Notes under the pieces: generated by a model
What the model was told of the DNA's origin: nothing
The model's input: the letters and a program-made list of their open reading frames with translations, nothing else
The model's database searches: none
Translations under genes and position numbers: made by a program
Source: Prolixibacteraceae bacterium
GTDB taxonomy: Bacteria > Bacteroidota > Bacteroidia > Bacteroidales > Prolixibacteraceae
DNA: 5,765 bases
Direction: 5' to 3'
Assembly: GCA_018399395.1 (NCBI GenBank)
Contig: JAGYOI010000098.1
Coordinates: 1-5,765 of the forward strand
Part shown: positions 1 through 5,728 of the stretch, piece by piece
Position numbering within the stretch: position 1 is the stretch's first letter
Layout of the letters: each line of letters starts with the position of its first letter

Positions 1-1
1 C

Positions 2-1669
2 ATTGCACCATTGCTCGAATCTTACAACCTCTTCTTTGATGTTGCTGAAGTCACCGATTTTAACGCGCCCGATAAAGGGAAATGGGAAATCATCAATAAC
101 AACACTCAAATAGTTTACACGCCAATGACCGACAGCACCGGCTCCGATTTCTACAACCTCGAACTTTGTTCGGCCGGTAGAAATGAGTGTGCCGACCTGA
201 AAGTGCAGGTTACCATACTCAACATCAACGATGCACCGGTGGCAGTTACTGACACCGTAACATGGGAAGGAAAAGATTCAACCATTATAACATTCAACCA
301 CTTGCTGAAAAACGATTATGACATCGACAGCGACTCGATATTCCTGACCGAAAAAGTTATTGAAACCGGCGACTCATTGCACGTTACCTTCAATGCCGAC
401 AGCACCATTACCATTGCTGCCGATACCATTTTATGGTGCAATGCCTGGTTTACTTATGAAATAAAAGACGACTCACTGGCTGCCGATACAGGAATGGTGT
501 ACATCTATCCTGCACTTGAAGAGATGGTTGCCATCGACGATTCAAGCCGTGTTGAAGAGAACAGTGTTGACAATATCATCCCGGTACTTGATAACGATTC
601 GGTCAAGGACAACCAGTTATGCACAATTGATACCGTGTATGTAACCGAGTATCCTCAGCACGGAATGGCAAGCTCAACAAGCGAAAACAATATAAACTAT
701 TCACCGGCAGCCGATTATTATTCGCCCGACTCACTGGCTTACACCGATTCGCTTCAATACACCGTAATCGATATGTGGGGACAACATGCAACAGCTTGGG
801 TGTACATTCACGTTAAACAGCGTAACACCCCACCTGTTGCCGAAAACGACAATTTCAATGTTGATCGGATTGAAGAAATGCATATCCCGGTGCTAGAAAA
901 CGACTACGACCCCGACCCCGATGGTTTCATCGATACGGCAAAAACATACTTGCAAATTGATTCACAACCGGCATTCGGCTCAACTTATTTCGACTCCGAT
1001 AAAGGTATTTTCGTTTATATTCCTGACGTGCTTTCATGTTCAGACGATGAATTTGCGTACACGATTTTCGACAACGAAGGCGACTCGGCCAGTGCGGTTG
1101 TAAATATCATTATGCCCGAGGAATCAATGCTTTTTGCCAATCCCGACACGGTTAAAACATGGCCGGGCGTTCCGGTTGAATTTAATGTTTTGAAAAACGA
1201 TTCAGGCTACTTTCTTCCGTATGTTGAAGAATATACATCGCCATATAATGGGTCGGTATCTCAAACCGGCGACTCTACATTTGCTTATTACCCGTCGCCC
1301 GATTTTGTTGATAAAGACAGCATGACTTACAAGCTCATTTCACCTTGCGGTAATATGGCCGATGGCAAAGTTATCCTCATGGTTGAAGAGCTGCGCGTAC
1401 CTGAAATAATATCGCCAAATAACGACACCAAAAACGATGTGCTTATTATCGATGGCATACAGCACTATCCAAACTCATGGTTGCGCATATTTAACCGTGC
1501 CGGTCATGCAGTATATGAAAAACGCGGATATGAAAACGACTGGGACGGATATTCAAACCGTGGCAGCTTTGGCAACAACAAACCATTGCCAAGCGGCACA
1601 TATTACTATACTTTAATTTATAACGAAGGAAGAAACAGACAAGCCGGATTTATTTATATTTTCCGGTAA
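2..1669 (+). CDS. Large repeat-containing surface protein with T9SS type B (CHU_C) sorting domain, 5'-truncated by the window edge
   Basis: The frame is open from the first bases, so this is the C-terminal 555 residues of a longer protein; the in-frame TTG at 11 is not a believable start. The visible part is built from Ig/cadherin-like (Big_9 or VCBS-type) repeats of about 95-100 residues. Each is marked by an 'APVA.. D' or 'ANPD' entry and a conserved L-x-N-D motif: LLKNDYD near residue 102, VLDNDS near 196, VLENDYD near 297 and VLKNDS near 396. Most repeats also carry a Cys and an F/YxYxI/V strand (FTYEIKD, FAYTIFD). Residues about 464-555 match the gliding-motility C-terminal domain: VPEIISPNNDTKND, LRIFNRAGHAVYE, WDGYS, PSGTYYYTLIY and a final GFIYIFR. 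In the known family this domain directs export through T9SS and cell-surface attachment. The protein is Asp/Asn-rich, fitting Ca-binding adhesin-like repeats. It likely forms an operon with the PorP/SprF gene 13 bp downstream. Its full length and N-terminus are unknown. Confidence 0.93.
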   Translation: MAPLLESYNLFFDVAEVTDFNAPDKGKWEIINNNTQIVYTPMTDSTGSDFYNLELCSAGRNECADLKVQVTILNINDAPVAVTDTVTWEGKDSTIITFNHLLKNDYDIDSDSIFLTEKVIETGDSLHVTFNADSTITIAADTILWCNAWFTYEIKDDSLAADTGMVYIYPALEEMVAIDDSSRVEENSVDNIIPVLDNDSVKDNQLCTIDTVYVTEYPQHGMASSTSENNINYSPAADYYSPDSLAYTDSLQYTVIDMWGQHATAWVYIHVKQRNTPPVAENDNFNVDRIEEMHIPVLENDYDPDPDGFIDTAKTYLQIDSQPAFGSTYFDSDKGIFVYIPDVLSCSDDEFAYTIFDNEGDSASAVVNIIMPEESMLFANPDTVKTWPGVPVEFNVLKNDSGYFLPYVEEYTSPYNGSVSQTGDSTFAYYPSPDFVDKDSMTYKLISPCGNMADGKVILMVEELRVPEIISPNNDTKNDVLIIDGIQHYPNSWLRIFNRAGHAVYEKRGYENDWDGYSNRGSFGNNKPLPSGTYYYTLIYNEGRNRQAGFIYIFR

Positions 1670-1682
1670 CCTGAAAAAATAA

Positions 1683-2636
1683 ATGAGAGGAATAAATTAC
1701 ATAAAGACCATTTGCACAGCTGTCATCATCATGCTGTTCATAGTTGCCGGCACCAAAACAGGGCATGCCCAGCAAGACCCTGTTTACACCCAGTACATGA
1801 ACAATCTGATGTCGGTTAATCCCGCTTACACGGGAGTACGCGGTGTGGGAAGCATTTCGGGCATATTCCGGAAGCAATGGCTGAACCTGAAAGGGGCGCC
1901 AACAACCTCATCGCTTACCCTGAGCATGCCGCTCGACAGTTTGCATGTTGGTGGCGGGATGGATTTCCTTCATGATAATTTCGGACACTTCTCTACTACC
2001 GCCTTGTTCCTCGATTATTCGTACCGTATCCGGGCCACCCAAACAACGCAAATCAGTTTCGGGTTGAAAGCCGGTTTTAACTATGTTCAATCGAGGCTAA
2101 CCGAGATTGACCGCTATCATTACGATGATGCATATATTCTTGAATACGGAGATTATACCCGGTTTCTGCCAAATTTTGGGGTAGGGGTATTTTGGTATGG
2201 CGAAGATTTCTATGCAGGGGTTGCCGTGCCACGGCTTATGCAAAATGAATATACAAAGGACGAGGTTGAAGTTCAGGCAGCCAGCCGCGAACAAAGGCAC
2301 TATTTTTTACACGGTGCATACATGATACAACTTTCGCCAACAACCGTATTTAAGCCGGGACTTACAACCATGATAACTGCCGGCGCACCCGTAACCGCCG
2401 ATTTCGATTTCAGTTTCCTTTTCCTCGACCGTTTTTGGTTAGGTGCAATGTATCGTATCAGCGATGCCGTAGGGGCTTACGCACAGGTACAACTTAACCA
2501 AAACCTGAAAATTGGTTTTTCGTACGATTATACCCATACCCGGTTAAAAAACTTTAACGACGGCACATTTGAGGTTATGCTCCGCTACGACTTCAAAACG
2601 AAGGGCACACAGGTGTTTCCCCATTTAGGGTTTTAA
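1683..2636 (+). CDS. PorP/SprF family type IX secretion system outer-membrane protein
   Basis: The 317-residue product has the usual family length. A signal peptide spans residues 1-29: charged start, hydrophobic CTAVIIMLFIVAG, cleavage after GHA. The mature protein starts with the family hallmark QQDPVYTQYMNNLMSVNPAY (30-49). Other family motifs follow: RKQWLNLKGAPTT (63-75), the LHDNFG segment, FLPNFGVGVFWYGEDFYAGV (161-180), HYFLHGAY (206-213), LGAMYR (253-258) and IGFSYDYT (277-284). It ends in alternating strands (FEVMLRYDF) and a terminal Phe, as expected for an outer-membrane beta barrel. Relatives are the partner of a CHU_C-tailed substrate (the SprB-SprF pairing in Flavobacterium) or bind PorE/PorK-N (PorP). 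The gene sits 13 bp after a CHU_C protein gene, so a dedicated role in secreting or anchoring that protein is the best inference. The ATG at 1683 has no strong Shine-Dalgarno, but the signal peptide fixes it. The stop codon overlaps that of the convergent regulator gene. Confidence 0.95.
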   Translation: MRGINYIKTICTAVIIMLFIVAGTKTGHAQQDPVYTQYMNNLMSVNPAYTGVRGVGSISGIFRKQWLNLKGAPTTSSLTLSMPLDSLHVGGGMDFLHDNFGHFSTTALFLDYSYRIRATQTTQISFGLKAGFNYVQSRLTEIDRYHYDDAYILEYGDYTRFLPNFGVGVFWYGEDFYAGVAVPRLMQNEYTKDEVEVQAASREQRHYFLHGAYMIQLSPTTVFKPGLTTMITAGAPVTADFDFSFLFLDRFWLGAMYRISDAVGAYAQVQLNQNLKIGFSYDYTHTRLKNFNDGTFEVMLRYDFKTKGTQVFPHLGF

Positions 2637-3979
2637 GCCTGTTGTTTCAGATAACGGTAAATGGTTGATTTGCCAACATTCAACCGGCTTGCAGCTTCAC
2701 GCACATTATCATATTTATCAACAAAATGGCGGATAATATCTTCGTTATATTCATGTAGTGTTTTTTCCTTGCTCAGCAAATTCTTGCTGATATTTACCGG
2801 TGAAATATTAATATGGTCTTCATCGATTAACTGATCATCGGTTAATACGCAGGCAAGTTCCATCAAAGCTTTTAATTCGCGTACATTCCCGGGGAATGAA
2901 TATTCGCGCAATTTGTTTATTGCATCATCCGATAAATGTTTTCGTTGCATTTTATTTTCATCACAAAAATCATCAATAAAATACTGGGCCAAAACAATCA
3001 CATCATTGCCACGTTGCCTCAATGGCGGCAGGTCGATTGTTAACCCCAGCAACCGATAGTATAAATCCTCCCTGAAGTTGCCTTTATCGACCTCTTCCTT
3101 TAAATTCCGATGTGTAGCAATAATTAACCGAACATCAAACTTAAACGGTTTATGGCTTCCTATCCGTGATACTTCACGCTCTTGTAACACACGCAATAGT
3201 TTAGCCTGCACATTCAGGTTCATTTCAGCTATCTCATCAAGTAAAAGTGTGCCGCCATCTGCCACTTCAATTTTACCTGCCTTTGCCGTATCGGCACCAG
3301 TAAAAGCCCCTTTTTCGTAACCAAAAAGCTCACTCTCAACCAGCGTTTCCGGGATTGATGAAATATTAACGGGCACAAACGGCTTGTTTCTGCGGTCTGA
3401 ATTATAATGTATACCTTTGGCCACCAATTCTTTTCCGGTTCCGGTTTCACCATAAACCGATACATTTATATTTGTACGAATGGCCTTATCCATCAGTGAA
3501 AAAACACGTTCAAGGGGTTTACTGCTTCCCTTTATCAATTTCCGGAAGCAATAACGGTCAGACACAGCTTCACGCAAATTTTCATTTTCTCTTTTTAATT
3601 CAATTTTATCAATAACCCTCTCGATGGTAATGGAAAGTTTTTCACGTGTGTCTGCCCCTTTAACAATGTAATCGTAAGCACCCAGTTTCAATAAGTTAAT
3701 TGCTGTATCAATATCGTTTTGCCCTGAAACAATGATAACATGTGGAGGATTATTTTTTTTCATTATTTCCTGCAAAACCTTACGACCATCAATATCAGGC
3801 AAACGATAATCAAGCGAAATGATGTCGGGGTTTTCATCAAGGCGCTTTAAGCATTCAATTCCCGAGCTTATCGGAATAACTTCATATTTTTTATTTACCT
3901 GAAGGGTTTTGTACAAGATTTTTCGGAAGAGCGACTCATCGTCGACGACAAATATTTTATATGTTTTTTTTATGGGCAT
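2633..3979 (-). CDS. Sigma-54-dependent response regulator (receiver - AAA+ - Fis-type HTH)
   Basis: This 448-residue protein has the NtrC/LuxO-like order of domains. The receiver (about 7-125) keeps the acidic pair D13/D14, phospho-acceptor D57 (SLDYRLPD), S85 and K107. A charged coiled linker (about 120-140) follows. The AAA+ domain (about 148-385) has Walker A GETGTGKE (177-184), the sigma-54 contact loop GAFTGA (224-229), Walker B TLLLDE (244-249), arginine-finger segment FREDLYYRL (302-310) and sensor II PGNVREL (363-369). The C-terminus holds a Fis-type helix-turn-helix (about 423-446, NVREAASRLNVGKSTIYRYL). All residues for phosphorylation, ATP hydrolysis and sigma-54 contact are present, so it should be an active enhancer-binding activator in the cytoplasm. 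No histidine kinase is encoded in the window. Its start at 3979 (ATG) leaves a 315-bp divergent spacer containing a sigma-54 promoter facing the other way, which is its most likely target. There is no clear Shine-Dalgarno, as is common in Bacteroidota. Confidence 0.97.
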   Translation of the reverse strand: MPIKKTYKIFVVDDESLFRKILYKTLQVNKKYEVIPISSGIECLKRLDENPDIISLDYRLPDIDGRKVLQEIMKKNNPPHVIIVSGQNDIDTAINLLKLGAYDYIVKGADTREKLSITIERVIDKIELKRENENLREAVSDRYCFRKLIKGSSKPLERVFSLMDKAIRTNINVSVYGETGTGKELVAKGIHYNSDRRNKPFVPVNISSIPETLVESELFGYEKGAFTGADTAKAGKIEVADGGTLLLDEIAEMNLNVQAKLLRVLQEREVSRIGSHKPFKFDVRLIIATHRNLKEEVDKGNFREDLYYRLLGLTIDLPPLRQRGNDVIVLAQYFIDDFCDENKMQRKHLSDDAINKLREYSFPGNVRELKALMELACVLTDDQLIDEDHINISPVNISKNLLSKEKTLHEYNEDIIRHFVDKYDNVREAASRLNVGKSTIYRYLKQQA

Positions 3980-3984
3980 AAATG

Positions 3985-4010
3985 TTTTGGTTTAAGATTA
4001 TCAACCAAAA
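3985..4010. repeat. Perfect 8-bp inverted repeat in the regulator leader
   Basis: TTTTGGTT (3985-3992) and AACCAAAA (4003-4010) are exact reverse complements separated by 10 bp, beginning 6 bp upstream of the regulator start codon. The arm centres are 18 bp apart, less than two helical turns. It could be an operator for autoregulation, since its CCAAAA half-site recurs further upstream at 4038, 4058 and 4075. It could also be a hairpin at the 5' end of the regulator mRNA. The inverted repeat is directly visible; its function is inference. Confidence 0.55.
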
Positions 4011-4041
4011 AGATACAAAAATTAAACGAACCTTTTCCCAA
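4008..4041 (-). promoter_or_regulatory. Possible housekeeping promoter of the response regulator gene
   Basis: Read on the minus strand, TATCTTTT (4008-4015) matches seven of eight positions of the Bacteroidota -7 element TAnnTTTG. A TTG (4039-4041) lies 23 bp upstream, at the outer limit of the spacing reported for the -33 element. This would start transcription about 24 nt before the ATG and put the start site on the 3985-4010 inverted repeat. The region is AT-rich, so a chance match is quite possible. Confidence 0.3.
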
Positions 4042-4097
4042 AATTGTTCTTTTTGTCCCAAAATGAAACCAACACCAAAATTGAGCAAAACACCAAA
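4036..4097. promoter_or_regulatory. Candidate enhancer (upstream activator) region: spaced CCAAAA-type repeats
   Basis: TCCCAAAAT occurs at 4036-4044 and again at 4056-4064, exactly 20 bp apart. AACACCAAA occurs at 4071-4079 and 4089-4097, 18 bp apart. CCAAAATTG is shared by 4038-4046 and 4075-4083. Around the first copy there is a partial dyad, GAAC (4028-4031) with GTTC (4046-4049). The second reads TTTTG-TCC-CAAAA (4051-4063), a small palindrome. The repeats lie about 40-105 bp upstream of the -12 element of the sigma-54 promoter, the range in which enhancer-binding proteins usually bind. The repeats are seen; binding by the neighbouring regulator is inference. Confidence 0.5.
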
Positions 4098-4123
4098 CAC
4101 CTGATTATCTGCATTTTTTTATT

Positions 4124-4140
4124 TTGGCACACTGATTGCA
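4124..4140 (+). promoter_or_regulatory. Sigma-54 (RpoN) -24/-12 promoter
   Basis: The sequence TTGGCACACTGATTGCA contains TGGCAC (4125-4130), five bases, then TTGCA (4136-4140). GG (4126-4127) and GC (4138-4139) are separated by exactly 10 bp, the invariant sigma-54 spacing. All the most conserved consensus positions (YTGGCAC and TTGCW) match; only the two bases after the first block differ. It points rightward, away from the sigma-54 activator gene. The predicted start is about 4150-4152. No protein gene lies on this strand downstream, only a noncoding stretch ending in a terminator. Confidence 0.87.
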
Positions 4141-4196
4141 TGTAGTTGTATGTGATTTTTATTTAGGGTTTAGTTTAGATTAGGTTGAAGTTGAAA

Positions 4197-4259
4197 TGAT
4201 CAGAACTTGATTGAAGGATTTAAGGGGAAAGAAGAAAAGAGACAGGTTGATTCTGATCA
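4197..4259 (+). other. Long-range stem of the putative small RNA with purine-rich loop
   Basis: TGATCAGAA (4197-4205) and TTCTGATCA (4251-4259) are exact reverse complements, with possible extension outward (A4194/A4195 with T4261/T4262) past one A-A mismatch. The 45-nt loop includes AAGGGGAAAGAAG (4222-4234) followed by a further GA-rich run, which would be single-stranded and free to pair with pyrimidine-rich mRNA. AGGTTGA is directly repeated at 4182-4188 and 4244-4250, each shortly before a TGATCA. The pairing is visible in sequence; whether it forms in vivo is untested. Confidence 0.6.
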
Positions 4260-4263
4260 ATTT

Positions 4264-4296
4264 AAGGGTGAAGTCATTACGATTTCACCCTTTTTT
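4264..4296 (+). terminator. Rho-independent terminator of the putative small RNA
   Basis: AAGGGTGAA (4264-4272) pairs perfectly with TTCACCCTT (4284-4292) across an 11-nt loop. It is followed without a gap by a T-run (4291-4296) in the + direction. On the minus strand the stem is followed by AAATTGATC, with no T-run, so it is a poor terminator for the leftward gene ending at 4295. The nearest + strand protein gene ends 1.6 kb upstream beyond an opposing gene, so the terminator needs its own transcript, which the sigma-54 promoter supplies. Confidence 0.85.
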
Positions 4297-5632
4297 ATTG
4301 CTTATCCCTGAATAAGTGTATAAAACCTGTTTTCGTACCTTTAACCGGACGTCCTTTTTCATCCTCCTCGTCAATGTCACGGCCTTCGTACTTTATCACA
4401 TAGTAATAAACCCCGGGCGATGCCAGCCGGCGGCCTATTTGCCCATCCCAAATTGAGTGGGCATAAGTATCTTCACTTGATATAATGTTGTTGTTTTTCC
4501 ATGAATGAACCTGCCCACCCCAACGGTTAAAAATGGTAACATTCATACTTTTCAACGATTGGGTTTTAACAACAAACTCATCATTCATATTATCGCCGTT
4601 GGGCGTAAAAAAGTTAGGAACTTCAACCAACGAAGGCAACACGTTTATGAATGTACCGGGTTCCATGTATAAGGTATCACGACAATTACCGGTCTCATTT
4701 TCCTTTACCGTAACCAGCTTCACCCTGTACTCACCCGATCTTTTGTACTCGTGTACAGGTTGATCTTCATACAGAACAAAGTCAATACTATCAACCGCTT
4801 CGTCACCGTTTTGCTCGTCTTTACCGGGTATGAAGTAATCATCTTTATAGAAAAACCAATATGTAGAATCGTAATTAATCGAATTGTTGGCAAACTCAAC
4901 GGTCAAAACAGCCTCCCCTTCCATTGGGCTGGCTTCAAATGCCGATTCAGGCACTTTCGATACATAATCTACAAAATCTTCCACCGAACAACCAAAATCA
5001 TCTTCGATATACAAATCATACCGAACAGGTGTTTCAGATGCAACGGGGGTCATTACATCGGGGCTGAGCTGCCGGCGTATGAGTTCACCATCTTTGGTCC
5101 ACTCCACAAAAAATTCTTCTTTTTCCTGAGTTCTTAAAGAAATCTCCCCCTGAGTGGGGCTGTTTACTTCGAGCGGGGCATATTCAAAATCAGCCTCAAT
5201 TTCAAAGTTGGTACAGGTAGAAGTTGAATCGGGAATTTCAGCTTTTGTTACCCGTATCCAATTATTTAGCACCCATGCCTCCTCCCATTCACCGGTTAAA
5301 TTTTCGGTTTCTATCCGAACACGGTAAAGCCCGTCTTCAAGATTACGAATTTCTGATGTAACCGAGTCTTCTAATATTGTTCCGGTGAAAGGTTCAAAAC
5401 CTGCACTTACCTGACTATATTTTTCCCAGATAAATGTTGCATTGGTCCCGTCAAAAGTAGTGGCTAATAAGCTCCCGTTGGCCTGCATGGGAGATGTCGC
5501 ACAAAATATATGAAAATCTTCGCCATAACGGGTTAACGACGAATCAGCTTCGGGCGCATTTAATTGTGCACTTACAGGCACCGAAATTACCATGATAAAA
5601 AAACAAAGTACAAAAAACTGAAATCGTTTCAT
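4295..5632 (-). CDS. Secreted protein with PKD-like domain and T9SS type B (CHU_C) sorting domain
   Basis: The product is 445 residues. The start is set at the ATG at 5632, since this gives a clean signal peptide, MKRFQFFVLCFFIMVISVPV then SA, with cleavage before QLNAPEAD; the frame can be extended to a TTG at 5659, but that would put nine polar residues ahead of it. Residues about 40-225 are beta-rich with Cys at 44, 140 and 215, and are not recognised as a known domain. Residues about 229-333 look PKD/Ig-like: FEASPMEGEAVLTVEFAN, then EYKRSGEYRVKLVTV. Residues about 336-442 form the CHU_C domain: VPNFFTPNGDNMNDEF, MNVTIFNRWGGQVHSW, SIWDGQ, SPGVYYYVIKYEGR and the final TGFIHLFRDK. It should be exported by T9SS and displayed on or released from the cell surface. 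Unlike the protein at the left end it has no PorP/SprF partner next to it in the window. Its 3' end meets the terminator of the opposing small RNA. Its specific function is unknown. Confidence 0.94.
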   Translation of the reverse strand: MKRFQFFVLCFFIMVISVPVSAQLNAPEADSSLTRYGEDFHIFCATSPMQANGSLLATTFDGTNATFIWEKYSQVSAGFEPFTGTILEDSVTSEIRNLEDGLYRVRIETENLTGEWEEAWVLNNWIRVTKAEIPDSTSTCTNFEIEADFEYAPLEVNSPTQGEISLRTQEKEEFFVEWTKDGELIRRQLSPDVMTPVASETPVRYDLYIEDDFGCSVEDFVDYVSKVPESAFEASPMEGEAVLTVEFANNSINYDSTYWFFYKDDYFIPGKDEQNGDEAVDSIDFVLYEDQPVHEYKRSGEYRVKLVTVKENETGNCRDTLYMEPGTFINVLPSLVEVPNFFTPNGDNMNDEFVVKTQSLKSMNVTIFNRWGGQVHSWKNNNIISSEDTYAHSIWDGQIGRRLASPGVYYYVIKYEGRDIDEEDEKGRPVKGTKTGFIHLFRDKQ

Positions 5633-5642
5633 ATTAATGTAT

Positions 5643-5649
5643 TCCTTTT
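5643..5649 (-). promoter_or_regulatory. Ribosome binding site supporting the ATG at 5632
   Basis: Minus-strand AAAAGGA lies 10 nt before the ATG at 5632 and inside the coding part of the alternative TTG start at 5659. It therefore favours the shorter form with the signal peptide at the N-terminus. It is the clearest Shine-Dalgarno-like sequence ahead of any start in this window. Confidence 0.5.
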
Positions 5650-5720
5650 GAATAGTCAATTTTATAATAACTGAAAAAATATCAAAAAATTGTTAATCTG
5701 TGTATTATTAGATATTATTA

Positions 5721-5728
5721 CAAAATTA
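5721..5728 (-). promoter_or_regulatory. Possible -7 element of the CHU_C protein gene
   Basis: Read on the minus strand, TAATTTTG is an exact match to the Bacteroidota -7 consensus TAnnTTTG and would give a leader of about 85 nt. No good -33 TTG lies 17-23 bp upstream (only a GTTTTT run), and the surroundings are strongly AT-rich, so the match may be accidental. No sigma-54-type element was seen in this upstream region. Confidence 0.33.

Larger units (their letters stand above)
4151..4296 (+). ncRNA. Putative sigma-54-dependent small RNA (about 145 nt)
   Basis: The 5' end is placed 12 nt after the C of the -12 GC, and the 3' end in the T-run of the terminator. No convincing reading frame exists inside: the ATG at 4150 is followed at once by TGA and the one at 4196 has only four codons. 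The 5' third is U-rich with UUUAG repeats (4162-4166, 4169-4173, 4174-4178) and two tandem GUUGAA units (4184-4195). The middle folds by a perfect 9-bp stem (4197-4205 with 4251-4259) around a 45-nt loop whose 4222-4246 portion is almost entirely purine. The 3' end is the intrinsic terminator hairpin. UUGA occurs five times. The design of single-stranded regions plus terminator, under a sigma-54 promoter beside a sigma-54 activator, parallels the Qrr and GlmY RNAs. I do not recognise a known RNA family and have no target. An alternative is a leader reading into a distant gene, but the terminator and the opposing gene argue against it. Confidence 0.74.

Noticed and set aside
4222..4231. Seven-base complementarity between the RNA's GGGGAAA and TTTCCCC near the end of the PorP/SprF mRNA (around 2616-2622)
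   Set aside because: Only seven pairs with mismatches on both sides and located at the 3' end of the coding sequence; this is within chance expectation and not a convincing target site.
4264..4292. Hairpin as the terminator of the leftward CHU_C gene only
   Set aside because: The stem is followed by a T-run only in the rightward direction; leftward it is followed by AAATTGATC, so the primary assignment is to the + strand RNA, though weak bidirectional use is possible.
4150..4294. Small protein genes inside the sigma-54 transcript, including an open frame from TTG at 4211
   Set aside because: The ATG codons open frames of one and four codons. The TTG frame runs through the terminator hairpin into the opposing gene's end and has no supported start; its purine run looks like RNA composition rather than coding sequence.
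4533..5137. Open frames on the + strand at 4533-4763 and 4751-5137
   Set aside because: They lie wholly inside the well-supported CHU_C gene on the other strand and show no family motifs or plausible start regions.
5633..5659. Upstream TTG start for the right-hand CHU_C protein
   Set aside because: It would place nine extra, partly charged residues ahead of an ideal signal peptide, and a Shine-Dalgarno-like AAAAGGA sits 10 nt before the ATG at 5632 instead.
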